Shown here: positions 35,801 to 50,441 of the stretch, piece after piece
How the letters are laid out: each line of letters opens with the position of its first letter
Numbering within the stretch: position 1 is the stretch's first letter
Source of the DNA: Absidia repens
Taxonomy: Eukaryota > Mucoromycota > Mucoromycetes > Mucorales > Cunninghamellaceae
DNA: 64,000 nt
Direction of reading: 5' to 3'
Assembly: GCA_002105175.1 (NCBI GenBank)
Contig: MCGE01000049.1
Coordinates: 1 to 64,000 of the forward strand
Notes under the pieces: generated by a model
Database searches by the model: none
Told to the model about the DNA's origin: nothing
What the model saw: the letters and a program-made list of their open reading frames with translations, nothing else
Program-made: the position numbers and the translations under genes

Positions 35801-38800
35801 TGAGACTTGTGCTTTTCGACGTGTTCGTGGATAGTACCAGTAGATTCATCGAGATGGACGTCAATGGAGGTCTTGGCCTTTTCAGTAGCGGCAGTGAGCT
35901 TCTTGTTGATCACATCGACTTCGGTGGTGGTCTTGACAACAGTTTCAACTTCAGTGACTTGTTCCAATACGGAGGTTTGCACCTTTCCAAGAGCGATTTC
36001 GAGTTCAGCATTGGCCTTTTCGTTGGCAGCCCATCCCTTGTTGGCCTTGTCCTTGGAATCCTTGATAATCACAGTCAATTCTTCACGAGCTTCCTTGGTA
36101 ATACGTTCGACATCAGTCTTGGCATCGGCACCACCTTGTTGTAAGCGAGCAGCAATACGGTCGTTCAATGACTTGTACCAACCAAATACGGTCACCTTGA
36201 CAGTTTCAACCACAGTAGTAGCATCTACTATGTCATCATGATGAACAATTTCCTAAAAAAAAAAAAATTCAGAAAATGGTGAGTATTCTATCAAAATATC
36301 AGCATGCACACAATTGACTTACTTCAGCCTTCTTTTCAGCTTCCTTGTGGTCATGATGTTTCTTGGCAACGATAGCGGCACCAACAGCAGCAGCTCCAGC
36401 AGCAGCTCCGGCAATAGCACGGACGTGAGACTTGTGCTTTTCAACATGTTCGTGGATAGGTTTAGTGGATTCATCGAGATGGACGTCAATGGAGGTCTTG
36501 GCCTTTTCAGTAGCGGCAGTGAGCTTCTTGTTGATCACATCCACTTCGGTGGTGGTCTTGACAACGGTTTCCACTTCAGTGACTTGTTCCAATACGGAGG
36601 TTTGCACCTTTCCAAGAGCGATTTCGAGTTCAGCATTGGCCTTTTCGTTGGCAGCCCATCCCTTGTTGGCCTTGTCCTTGGAATCCTTGATAATCACAGT
36701 CAATTCTTCACGAGCTTCCTTGGTAATACGTTCGACATCAGTCTTGGCATCGGCACCACCTTGTTGTAAGCGAGCAGCAATACGGTCGTTCAATGACTTG
36801 TACCAACCAAATACGGTTACCTTGACAGTTTCAACCACAGTAGCAGCATCCACTATGTCATCATGGTGAACAATTTCCTATTAAAAAAAATTCAGAAAAT
36901 AATGAGCTTTGTATCAAAATATCAGCATGCACACAATTGACTTACTTCAGCCTTCTTTTCAGCTTCCTTATGGTCGTGATGTTTCTTGGCAACGATAGCG
37001 GCACCAACAGCAGCAGCTCCAGCAGCAGCTCCGGCAATAGCACGGACGTGAGACTTGTGCTTTTCAACATGTTCGTGGATTGGTGCAGTGGATTCATCGA
37101 GATGGACGTCAATGGAGGCCTTGGCCTTTTCAGTAGCAGCAGTGAGTTTCTTGTTGATCACATCGACTTCGGTGGTGGTCTTGACAACAGTTTCAACTTC
37201 AGTGACTTGTTCCAATACGGAGGTTTGCACCTTTCCAAGAGCAACTTCGAGTTCAGCGTTAGCCTTTTCGTTGGCAGCCCATCCCTTGTTGGCCTTGTCC
37301 TTGGAATCCTTGATAATCACAGTCAATTCTTCACGAGCTTCCTTGGTAATACGTTCAACATCAGTCTTGGCATCGGCACCACCTTGTTGTAAGCGAGCAG
37401 CAATACGATCGTTCAATGACTTGTACCATCCAAATACGGTCACCTTGACAGTTTCAACCACAGTGGTAGCATCCACTATGTCATCATGATGAACAATTTC
37501 CTAAAAAAATTTCAGAAAATAATGAGTATTATATATAAATATCAGTAGGCGCACAATTGACTTACTTCAGCCTTCTTTTCGGCTTCCTTGTGGTCGTGAT
37601 GTTTCTTGGCAACAATAGCGGCACCAACAGCAGCAGTACCAGCGGCAATAGCACCAATGTGAGACTTGTGCTTTTCAACATGTTCGTGGATTGGTGCAGT
37701 GGATTCATCAAGATGGACGTCAATGGAGGTCTTGGCCTTTTCAGTGGCAGCAGTAAGCTTCTTGTTGATCACATCGACTTCGGTGGTGGTCTTGACAACA
37801 GTTTCAACTTCAGTGACTTGTTCCAATACAGACGTTTGTACCTTTCCAAGAGCGATTTCAAGTTCAGCGTTCGCCTTTTCGTTGGCAGCCCATCCCTTGT
37901 GTGCCTTGTCCTTGGAATCCTTGATAATCACAGTCAATTCTTCACGAGCTTCCTTGGTAATGCGTTCGACATCAGTCTTGGCATCGGCACCACCTTGTTG
38001 TAAGCGAGCAGCAATACGGTCGTTCAATGACTTGTACCATCCAAATACGGTCACCTTGACTTCTTCAATCACGGTAGTAGCACTGGACACCTTGTCGGCT
38101 TCAACAACCTTGGATTCTTCGGCCTTCTTGGCTTCATCATGCTTGTGTTTGTGTTCCAAAGCAGCGGCCCCAGCAACAATAGCGCCAACGGCAACAGCAC
38201 CAGCGGCAATAGCAGATCCGTGATGATGGTCCTTCTTTTCTTGATCATGATGTTCAACAGTCTTGCCGGATTCAGTTTCAATCACCTTGGTCACCTTTTC
38301 TTGAGTTACGGTCACCTTGAGCTTTTCTTCAGTGTCCTTGGTCAAATGATGAAGCTTGTCAGCAGCAGTCTTCTTGTCAGAGGCAGTGATCACTTGGACA
38401 CCAATGGCATGAGCTTCAACAGTTTGTTCAGTGATGAGAGTCTTGGACTTTTCAACAGCCACAGCAAGTTCTTGGGCAACCTTCTTGTCAGAGGAATTCT
38501 TGATAGCTTGATCCAATTGAGCAAAGATGGTTTCCTTTTCCTTGGTAATGATGACGTTGATTTCTTCAGCAGAGGCACCTTCTTGTTGAGCACGAGCGGC
38601 AATAGAACCAGACAACTTCAACCACCAGGTACGGACAGTTTCGCGGACTTGTTCAACGGTGACAATAGTGACAACGGCTTGAGTCTTGTGGTCATGTTCG
38701 TGTTCATGGGACTTGACGACAGTGGATTCCTATTGTGTGAAAGAAAGAAAGAAAGAAGAAAGAAAGAAAGACGTTGAGATCACTTTCTTGTAATAAAGAT

Positions 38801-41800
38801 TCGATATTTCACTTACGGTTTCCTTCTTTGCCTTTTGGTCGTGATCATGCTTAATGGCAACGCCAGCAGCTACACCAGCGGCGATACCAGCAGCAACTTC
38901 AGTGGCAACCTTAGCAGTGTGGTGATCATGTTTCTTTTCAACGTCGGCTGCAACCTTGTCGACATGAGTGGATTCCTAAATCATATTTTTGAAGAAGAAG
39001 AAAAAATGGTGTGAATATTCAAACGCCGTCATTTTTAAAATAATACAATTGCCTTACCTTAGTATCGCCCTTCACAACCAAACCTTGAGCAACTTCTTCA
39101 GTGACAGTGACTGTAGATTTGATGGTCTTGTCGCATTGGTCGAGAGTAACATGAATTTGTTGTTCGGTAGCCTTGGCTTGAGCCTTCATAGTAGCAGCTC
39201 CACCAGTAGAATCCTTGGCAGCCGCAGCTTGAATACCAATAGCTTGAATTTGAGTGGATTGTTGAGAAACCAAACCCTTTGCCCAGGTCAAAGACGAAGT
39301 GAGTTGTTGAGCGGTAGTGCTTGATCCAGATTTCTTCGCAGTTTCTTCCAACAGGAGGGTGATTTCAGCATTGGACTTAGCGGTGATGGCTTCAATATCC
39401 TTGGCAGCATCGTTTCCACCTTGCTTAGCACGAGCAGACACTTGTTCAATGAGACGAGCAAACCAAGAGGTAACAGTAACCTTCACATAATCAACCACAA
39501 CAACTTCCTTGGTCACGTTGGCAACTTCAGTGGTAGATTTTCCTTGGTCAACAACAACAACACCAGCATGATGTTTGTCGGATTCCTAAATTAAATAGTC
39601 CAAAAAAAATATCAATACCTAAACTTCGAACAGTACCATGGTGTGTATTTTTTTTTTCATACCTTCTTAGCAGCTTCCTTATCATCATGATGTTTCTTAG
39701 CGATACCAGCACCAACAACGGCAGCTCCAGCGACAATCGTACCAGCAATAGCACCAGCATGCGACTTGTGCTTTTCAACATGTTCATGAATAGCACCAGT
39801 AGATTCATCAAGATGAACATCAATGGACGTCTTGGCCTTTTCAGTAGCGGCAGTGAGTTTCTTGTTGATCACATCGACTTCGGTGGTGGTCTTGACAACA
39901 GTTTCAACTTCAGTAACTTGTTCCAATACGGAGGTTTGCACCTTTCCAAGAGCGACTTCGAGTTCAGCGTTAGCCTTTTCGTTGGCAGCCCATCCCTTGT
40001 TGGCCTTGTCCTTGGAATCCTTGATAATCACAGTCAATTCTTCACGAGCTTCCTTGGTAATACGTTCAACATCAGTCTTAGCATCGGCACCGCCTTGTTG
40101 TAAGCGAGCAGCAATACGATCGTTCAATGACTTGTACCATCCAAATACGGTCAACTTGACAGTTTCAACCACAGTAGTAGCATCTACTATGTCATCATGA
40201 TGAACAATTTCCTAAAAAAAAAAAAATTCAGAAAATGATGAGTATTCTATCAAAATACCAGCATGCACACAATTGACTTACTTCAGCCTTCTTTTCGGCT
40301 TCCTTGTGGTCGTGATGTTTCTTGGCAACAATAGCGGCACCAACAGCAGCAGTACCAGCGGCAATAGCACCAATGTGGGACTTGTGCTTTTCAACATGTT
40401 CATGGATTGGTGCAGTGGATTCATCGAGATGGACATCAATGGACGTCTTGGCTTTTTCAGTTGCAGCAGTAAGCTTCTTGTTGATCACATCGACTTCGGT
40501 GGTGGTCTTGACAACAGTTTCAACTTCAGTGACTTGTTCCAATACAGATGTTTGTACCTTTCCAAGAGCGATTTCAAGTTCAGCGTTCGCCTTTTCGTTG
40601 GCAGCCCATCCCTTGTGTGCCTTGTCCTTGGAATCCTTGATAATCACAGTCAATTCTTCACGAGCTTCCTTGGTAATGCGTTCGACATCAGTCTTGGCAT
40701 CGGCACCACCTTGTTGTAAGCGAGCAGCAATACGGTCGTTCAATGACTTGTACCATCCAAATACGGTCACCTTGACTTCTTCAATCACGGTAGTAGCACT
40801 GGACACCTTGTCGGCTTCAACAACCTTGGATTCTTCGGCCTTCTTGGCTTCATCATGCTTGTGTTTGTGTTCCAAAGCAGCGGCTCCAGCAACAATAGTA
40901 CCAACGGCAACAGCACCAGCGGCAATAGCAGATGCGTGATGATGGTCCTTCTTTTCTTGATCATGATGTTCAACAGTCTTGCCGGATTCAGTTTCAATCA
41001 CCTTGGTCACCTTTTCTTGAGTAACGGTCACCGTGAGCTTTTCTTCAGTATCCTTGGTCAAATGATGGAGCTTGTCAGCAGCAGTCTTCTTGTCAGAGGC
41101 AGTGATCACTTGGACACCAATGGCATGAGCTTCAACAGTTTGTTCAGTGATGAGAGTCTTGGACTTTTCAACAGCCACAGCAAGTTCTTGGGCAACCTTC
41201 TTGTCAGAGGAATTCTTGATAGCTTGATCCAATTGAGCAAAGATGGTTTCCTTTTCCTTGGTAATGATGACGTTGATTTCTTCAGCGGAAGCACCTTCTT
41301 GTTGAGCACGAGCGGCAATAGAACCAGACAACTTCAACCACCAGGTACGAACAGTTTCGCGGACTTGTTCAACAGTGACAATAGTGACAACGGCTTGAGT
41401 CTTGTGGTCATGTTCGTGTTCGTGGGACTTGACGACAGTGGATTCCTATTTTATGAAAGAGAATACATGTTAGAGGTGGTCATACCCAGGACAAGACTTG
41501 GTATTATGACTTACGGTTTCCTTCTTTGCCTTTTGGTCGTGATCATGCTTAATGGCAACACCAGCAGCTATACCAGCAGCGACACCAGCAGCAACCTCAG
41601 TGGCAACCTTAGCAGTGTGGTGATCATGTTTCTTTTCAACTTCGGCTGCAACCTTTCCGACATGAGTGGATTCCTAAATGATATTTTTGAGGAAAAAGAA
41701 AAAATGGTGTGAATATTCAAACGCCGTCATTTTTAAAAACTATACAATTGCCTTACCTCAGTATCACCCTTGACAATCAAATCTTCCACAACATCTTCGG

Positions 41801-44800
41801 TAACAGTAACAGTGGACTTGATGGTTTTGTCGCATTGGTCAAGAGTAACATGGATTTGTTGTTCAGTAGCCTTGGCTTGAGCCTTCATAGTAGCAACTCC
41901 ACCAGTAGAATCCTTGGCAGCCACAGCTTGAATACCAATGGCTTGAATTTGAGTGGATTGTTGAGAAATCAAGCCCTTAGCCCAAGTCAAAGAGGAAGTC
42001 AGTTGTTGAGCAGAAGTGTTTGATCCAGATTTCTTCGCAGTTTCTTCCAACAGGAGGGTGATTTCAGCATTGGACTTAGCGGTGATGGCTTCAATATCCT
42101 TGGCAGCATCGTTTCCACCTTGCTTAGCACGAGCAGACACTTGTTCAATGAGACGAGCAAACCAAGAGGTAACAGTAACCTTCACATAATCAACCACAAC
42201 AACTTCCTTGGTCACGTTGGCAACTTCAGTGGTAGATTTTCCTTGGTCAACAACAACAACACCAGCATGATGTTTGTCGGATTCCTAAATTAAATAGTCC
42301 AAAAAAAATATCAATACCTAAACTTCGAACAGTATCATGGTGTGTATTTTTTTTTCATACCTTCTTAGCAGCTTCCTTATCATCATGATGTTTCTTAGCG
42401 ATACCAGCACCAACAACGGCAGCTCCAGCGACAATCGTACCAGCAATAACACCAGCATGGGACTTGTGCTTTTCAACATGTTCATGGATTGGTGCAGTGG
42501 ATTCATCGAGATGGACATCAATGGACGTCTTGGCTTTTTCAGTAGCAGCAGTGAGCTTCTTGTTGATCACATCGACTTCCGTGGTGGTCTTGACAACAGT
42601 TTCCACTTCAGTGACTTGTTCCAATACAGACGTTTGTACCTTTCCAAGAGCGATTTCAAGTTCAGCGTTCGCCTTTTCGTTGGCAGCCCATCCCTTGTGT
42701 GCCTTGTCCTTGGAATCATTGATAATCACAGTCAATTCTTCACGAGCTTCCTTGGTAATACGTTCGACATCAGTCTTGGCATCGGCACCACCTTGTTGTA
42801 AGCGAGCAGCAATACGGTCGTTCAATGACTTGTACCATCCAAATACGGTCACCTTGACTTCTTCAATCACGGTAGTAGCACTGGACACCTTGTCGGCTTC
42901 AACAACCTTGGATTCTTCGGCCTTCTTGGCTTCATTATGCTTGTGTTTGTGTTCCAAAGCAGCGGCCCCAGCAACAATAGTACCAACGGCAACAGCACCA
43001 GCGGCAATAGCAGATCCGTGATGATGGTCCTTCTTGTCTTGATCATGATGTTCAACAGTCTTGCCGGATTCAGTTTCAATCACCTTGGTCACCTTTTCTT
43101 GAGTAACGGTCACCTTGAGCTTTTCTTCAGTATCCTTGGTCAAATGATGGAGCTTGTCAGCAGCAGTCTTCTTGTCAGAGGCAGTGATCACTTGGACACC
43201 AATGGCATGAGCTTCAACAGTTTGTTCAGTGATGAGAGTCTTGGACTTTTCAACAGCCACAGCAAGTTCTTGGGCAACCTTCTTGTCAGAGGAATTCTTG
43301 ATAGCTTGATCCAATTGAGCAAAGATGGTTTCCTTTTCCTTGGTAATGATGACGTTGATTTCTTCAGCAGAGGCACCTTCTTGTTGAGCACGAGCGGCAA
43401 TAGAACCAGACAACTTCAACCACCAGGTACGGACAGTTTCGCGGACTTGTTCAACGGTGACAATAGTGACAACGGCTTGAGTCTTGTGGTCATGTTCATG
43501 TTCCTGGGACTTGACAACAGTAGATTCCTATTTTATAAAAGAGAATACATGTTAGAGGTGGCCATACCCAGGAGCAGACAGTATTTTGACTTACGGTTTC
43601 CGTCTTTGCTTTTTCATCGTGATCATGCTTAATGGCGACACCAGCAGCTACACCAGCGGCGACACCAGCAGCAACTTCGGTAGCAACCTTAGCAGTGTGG
43701 TGATCGTGTTTCTTTTCCACATGGGTAGATTCCTAGTTGATATGATACAAAAAAAAAAAAAAAAAAGAATGAGTGGATGGAAGGTTATTCGAAGACCGAC
43801 TGCTATTTATTTTGTTGAAATAAATGGATCCTTACCTTAGCATCGCCCTTGACAACCAAACCTTGAGCAACTTCTTCAGTGACAGTGACTGTAGATTTGA
43901 TGGTCTTGTCGCATTGGTCAAGAGTAACATGGATTTGTTGTTCAGTAGCCTTGGCTTGAGCCTTCATAGTAGCAACTCCACCAGTAGAATCCTTGGCAGC
44001 CACAGCTTGAATACCAATGGCTTGAATTTGAGTGGATTGTTGAGAAATCAAGCCCTTAGCCCAAGTCAAAGAGGAAGTCAGTTGTTGAGCAGAAGTGTTT
44101 GATCCAGATTTCTTCGCAGTTTCTTCCAACAGGAGAGTGATTTCAGCATTGGACTTAGCAGTAATGGCTTCAATATCCTTAGCAGCATCGTTTCCACCTT
44201 GTTTGGCACGAGCAGACACTTGTTCAATGAGACGAGCAAACCAAGAGGTAACAGTAACCTTCACATAATCAACCACAACAACTTCCTTGGTCACGTTGGC
44301 AACTTCAGTGGTAGATTTTCCTTGGTCAACAACGACAACACCAGCATGATGTTTGTCGGATTCCTAAATTAAAGTCCATAAAAATATCAATACCTAAAAT
44401 TCCAACAGTACAATGGTGTGTATTTTTTTTTCATACCTTCTTAGCAGCTTCCTTATCATCATGATGTTTCTTAGCGATACCAGCACCAACAACGGCAGCT
44501 CCAGCGACAATCGTACCAGCAATAGCACCAGCATGCGACTTGTGTTTTTCAACATGTTCATGAATAGCACCAGTAGATTCATCAAGATGGACATCAATGG
44601 ACGTCTTGGCCTTTTCAGTAGCAGCAGCGAGCTTCTTGTTGATCACATCGACTTCGGTGGTGGTCTTGACAACAGTTTCAACTTCAGTGACTTGTTCCAA
44701 TACAGATGTTTCCACCTTTCCAAGAGCGATTTCAAGTTCAGCGTTCGCCTTTTCATTGGCAGCCCATCCCTTGTGTGCCTTGTCCTTGGAATCCTTGATA

Positions 44801-46228
44801 ATCACAGTCAATTCTTCACGAGCTTCCTTGGTAATACGTTCGACATCAGTCTTTGCATCGGCACCACCTTGTTGTAAGCGAGCAGCAATACGGTCGTTCA
44901 ATGACTTGTACCATCCAAATACGGTCACCTTGACAGTTTCAACCACAGTAGTAGCATCTACTATGTCATCATGATGAACAATTTCCTAAAAAAAAAAAAT
45001 TCAGAAAATGATGAGTATTCTATCAAAATATCAGCACATGCACAATTGACTTACTTCAGCCTTCTTTTCAGCTTCCTTGTGGTCGTGATGTTTCTTGGCA
45101 ACAATAGCGGCACCAACAGCAGCAGTACCAGCGGCAATAGCACCAATGTGAGACTTGTGCTTTTCAACATGTTCGTGGATTGGTGCAGTGGATTCATCAA
45201 GATGGACGTCAATGGACGTCTTGGCCTTTTCAGTGGCAGCAGTAAGCTTCTTGTTGATCACATCGACTTCGGTGGTGGTCTTGACAACAGTTTCAACTTC
45301 AGTGACTTGTTCCAATACAGACGTTTGTACCTTTCCAAGAGCGATTTCAAGTTCAGCGTTCGCCTTTTCATTGGCAGCCCATCCCTTGTGTGCCTTGTCC
45401 TTGGAGTCCTTGATAATCACAGTCAATTCTTCACGAGCTTCCTTGGTAATGCGTTCGACATCAGTCTTGGCATCGGCACCACCTTGTTGTAAGCGAGCAG
45501 CAATACGGTCGTTCAATGACTTGTACCATCCAAATACGGTCACCTTGACTTCTTCAATCACGGTAGTAGCACTGGACACCTTGTCGGCTTCAACAACCTT
45601 GGATTCTTCGGCCTTCTTGGCTTCATCATGCTTGTGTTTGTGTTCCAAAGCAGCGGCTCCAGCAACAATAGTACCAACGGCAACAGCACCAGCGGCAATA
45701 GCAGATCCGTGATGATGGTCCTTCTTGTCTTGATCATGATGTTCAACAGTCTTGCCGATTCAGTTTCAATCACCTTGGTCACCTTTTCTTGAGTAACGGT
45801 CACCTTGAGCTTTTCTTCAGTGTCCTTGGTCAAATGATGGAGCTTGTCAGCAGCAGTCTTCTTGTCAGAGGCAGTGATCACTTGGACACCAATGGCATGA
45901 GCTTCAACAGTTTGTTCAGTGATGAGAGTCTTCGACTTTTCGACAGCCACAGCAAGTTCTTGAGCAACCTTCTTGTCAGAGGAGTTCTTGATAGCTTGAT
46001 CCAATTGAGCAAAGATGGTTTCCTTTTCCTTGGTAATGATGACGTTGATTTCTTCAGCAGAGGCACCTTCTTGTTGAGCACGAGCGGCAATAGAACCAGA
46101 CAACTTCAACCACCAGGTACGGACAGTTTCGCGGACTTGTTCAACGGTGACAATAGTGACAACGGCTTGAGTCTTGTGGTCATGTTCGTGTTCATGGGAC
46201 TTGACGACAGTGGATTCCTATTGTGTGA

Positions 46229-46264
<36 letters not shown>

Positions 46265-49200
46265 CGTTGAGATCACTTTCTTGTAATAAAGATTCGATAT
46301 TTCACTTACGGTTTCCTTCTTTGCCTTTTGGTCGTGATCATGCTTAATGGCAACGCCAGCAGCTACACCAGCGGCGATACCAGCAGCAACTTCAGTGGCA
46401 ACCTTAGCAGTGTGGTGATCATGTTTCTTTTCAACGTTGGCTGCAACCTTGTCGACATGAGTGGATTCCTAAATGATATTTTTGAAGAAAAAGAAAAAAT
46501 GGTGTGAAAATTGAAACGCCGTCATTTTTAAAAACTTTACAATTGCCTTACCTTAGTATCGCCCTTGACAACCAAACCTTGAGCAACTTCTTCAGTGACA
46601 GTGACTGTAGATTTGATGGTCTTGTCGCATTGGTCAAGAGTAACATGGATTTGTTGTTCGGTAGCCTTGGCTTGAGCCTTCATAGTAGCAGCTCCACCAG
46701 TAGAATCCTTCGCAGCTACAGCTTGAATACCAATGGCTTGAATTTGAGTGGATTGTTGAGAAATCAAGCCCTTAGCCCAGGTCAAAGACGAAGTGAGTTG
46801 TTGAGCGGTAGTGCTTGATCCAGATTTCTTCGCAGTATCTTCCAACAGGAGGGTGATTTCAGCATTGGACTTAGCGGTGATGGCTTCAATATCCTTGGCA
46901 GCATCGTTTCCACCTTGCTTAGCACGAGCAGACACTTGTTCAATGAGACGAGCGAACCAAGAGGTAACAGTAACCTTCACATAATCAACCACAACAACTT
47001 CCTTGGTCACGTTGGCAACTTCAGTGGTAGATTTTCCTTGGTCAACAACAACAACACCAGCATGATGCTTGTCGGATTCCTAAATTAAAGTCCATAAAAA
47101 TATCAATACCTAAAATTCCAACAGTACCATGGTGTGTATTTTTTTTTTCATACCTTCTTAGCAGCTTCCTTATCATCATGATGTTTCTTAGCGAGACCAG
47201 CACCGACAATGGCAGCTCCAGCGACAATCGTACCAGCAATAGCACCAGCATGGGACTTGTGCTTTTCAACATGTTCATGAATAGCACCAGTAGATTCATC
47301 AAGATGGACATCAATGGACGTCTTGGCCTTTTCAGTAGCAGCAGCGAGCTTCTTGTTGATCACATCGACTTCGGTGGTGGTCTTGACAACAGTTTCAACT
47401 TCAGTGACTTGTTCCAATACAGACGTTTGTACCTTTCCAAGAGCGATTTCAAGTTCAGCGTTCGCCTTTTCATTGGCAGCCCATCCCTTGTGTGCCTTGT
47501 CCTTGGAATCCTTGATAATCACAGTCAATTCTTCACGAGCTTCCTTGGTAATGCGTTCGACATCGGTCTTAGCATCGGCACCACCTTGTTGTAAGCGAGC
47601 AGCAATACGGTCGTTCAAAGACTTGTACCATCCAAATACGGTCACCTTGACTTCTTCAATCACGGTAGTAGCACTGGACACCTTGTCGGCTTCAACAACC
47701 TTGGATTCTTCGGCCTTCTTGGCTTCATCATGCTTGTGTTTGTGTTCCAAAGCAGCGGCTCCAGCAACAATAGTACCAACGGCAACAGCACCAGCGGCAA
47801 TAGCAGATCCGTGATGATGGTCCTTCTTGTCTTGATCATGATGTTCAACAGTCTTGCCGGATTCAGTTTCAATCACCTTGGTCACCTTTTCTTGAGTAAC
47901 GGTCACCTTGAGCTTTTCTTCAGTATCCTTGGTCAAATGATGGAGCTTGTCAGCAGCAGTCTTCTTGTCAGAGGCAGTGATCACTTGGACACCAATGGCA
48001 TGAGCTTCAACAGTTTGTTCAGTGATGAGAGTCTTGGACTTTTCAACAGCCACAGCAAGTTCTTGGGCAACCTTCTTGTCAGAGGAATTCTTGATAGCTT
48101 GATCCAATTGAGCAAAGATGGTTTCCTTTTCCTTGGTAATGATGACGTTGATTTCTTCAGCGGAAGCACCTTCTTGTTGAGCACGAGCGGCAATAGAACC
48201 AGACAACTTCAACCACCAGGTACGGACAGTTTCGCGGACTTGTTCAACGGTGACAATAGTGACAACGGCTTGAGTCTTGTGGTCATGTTCGTGTTCGTGG
48301 GACTTGACAACAGTAGATTCCTATTTTATGAAAGAGAATACATGTTAGAGGTGGTCAAACCCAGGACAAGACTTGGTATTATGACTTACGGTTTCCTTCT
48401 TTGCCTTTTGGTCGTGATCATGCTTAATGGCAACACCAGCAGCTATACCAGCAGCGACACCAGCAGCAACCTCAGTGGCAACCTTAGCAGTGTGGTGATC
48501 ATGTTTCTTTTCAACTTCGGCAGCAACCTTGTCGACATGAGTGGATTCCTAAATGACATTTTTGAGGAAGAAAAAATGGAATGAATATTCAAACGCCGTC
48601 ATTTTTAAAAAATGTACAATTGCCTTACCTTAGTATCGCCCTTGATGACCAAACCTTGAGCAATTTCTTCAGTGACAGTGACAGTAGATTTGATGGTCTT
48701 GTCGCATTGGTCAAGAGTAACATGAATTTGTTGTTCGGTAGCCTTGGCTTGAGCCTTCATAGTAGCAGCTCCACCAGTAGAATCCTTGGCAGCCGCAGCT
48801 TGAATACCAATGGCTTGAATTTGAGTGGATTGTTGAGAAACCAAACCCTTTGCCCAGGTCAAAGACGAAGTGAGTTGTTGAGAGGTAGTGCTTGATCCTG
48901 ACTTCTTCGCAGTTTCTTCCAACATAAGAGTGATTTCAGCACTTGATTTAGCGGTGATGGTTTCAATATCCTTGGCAGCATCACTTCCACCTTGCTTAGC
49001 ACGAGCAGACACTTGTTCAATGAGACGAGCAAACCACGAAGTAATGGTGACCTTGACGTAATCAACCACAACGACTTCCTTGGTCACATTGGCGACTTCA
49101 GTTGTAGATTTACCTTGGTCGACAATGACAAGACCGGTGTGATGCTTGTCAGATTCCTAGAATATAAAAAAAAAAAAAAAAAAAAAAAAAAAGTTCAATA

Positions 49201-50408
49201 AAATTATCCTTGGGACTTATCGCTTTACAACTATTATTTTTTTCATACCTGGTTAGCGGCTTTTTTGTCATCATGATGTTTCTTAGCGAGACCAGCACCG
49301 ACAATGGCAGTTCCAGCGGCAATCGTACCAGCAATAACACCAGCATGGGACTTGTGCTTTTCAACATGTTCATGAATAGCACCAGTAGATTCATCAAGAT
49401 GGACACCAATGGAGGTCTTGGCCTTTTCAGTAGCAGCAGCGAGCTTCTTGTTGATCACATCGACTTCGGTGGTGGTCTTGACAACGGTTTCAACTTCAGT
49501 GACTTGTTCCAATACAGATGTTTGTACCTTTCCAAGAGCGATTTCAAGTTCAGCGTTCGCCTTTTCATTGGCAGCCCATCCCTTGTGTGCCTTGTCCTTG
49601 GAATCCTTGATAATCACAGTCAATTCTTCACGAGCTTCCTTGGTAATACGTTCAACATCGGTCTTGGCATCGGCACCACCTTGTTGTAAGCGAGCAGCAA
49701 TACGTTCATTCAAAGACTTGTACCATCCAAATACGGTCACCTTGACTTCTTCAATCACGGTAGTAGCACTGGACACCTTACCGGCTTCAACAACCTTGGA
49801 TTCTTCGGCCTTCTTGACTTCATCGTGCTTGTGTTTGTGTTCAGCAGCAGCTTCCAAAGCAGCAGCACCAGCAACGATAGCGCCAACGGCAACAGCACCA
49901 GCGGCAATAGCAGATCCGTGATGATGGTCCTTCTTTTCTTCATCATGATGGTCTACAATCTTGCCGGATTCATTATCAACAATCTTGGTCACCTTTTCGT
50001 GAGTAATGGTCACCTTGAGCTTTTCTTCGGTTTCCTTGGTCAAATGATGGAGCTTGTCAGCGGCAGTCTTCTTGTCGGATGCAGTGATCACTTGGACACC
50101 AATGGCATGAGCTTCAATCGTTTGTTCAGTGATGAGAGTCTTGGATTTTTCAACAGCCACAGAAAGTTCTTGGGCAACCTTCTTGTCAGTGGTGTTCTTG
50201 ATAGATTGATCCAATTCGGCAAAGAGGGTTTCCTTTTCCTTGGTAATGATCACGTTGATTTCTTCAGCAGAAGCACCTTCTTGTTGGGCGCGAGTAGCAA
50301 TGGTACCAGTCAATTTCAACCACCAGGTACGAACAGTTTCGCGGACTTGTTCGGAAGAACTAATAGTGACGATATGTTCTTGTTTCTTAACAGAGGAATC
50401 CTATAGTG

Positions 50409-50441
<33 letters not shown>

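Noticed and set aside
35073..50400. CRISPR-like array, because of regular near-identical repeats
   Set aside because: Period is 0.6-2.7 kb, repeats are coding exons with introns, and the genome is eukaryotic.
35043..50406. Many plus-strand ORFs of 140-285 codons facing the giant gene's repeats
   Set aside because: They recur in step with each minus-strand module, have Ser/Leu/Phe-rich non-protein-like composition, cross the real exon-intron junctions, and arise because the codon usage on the coding strand avoids complementary stops.
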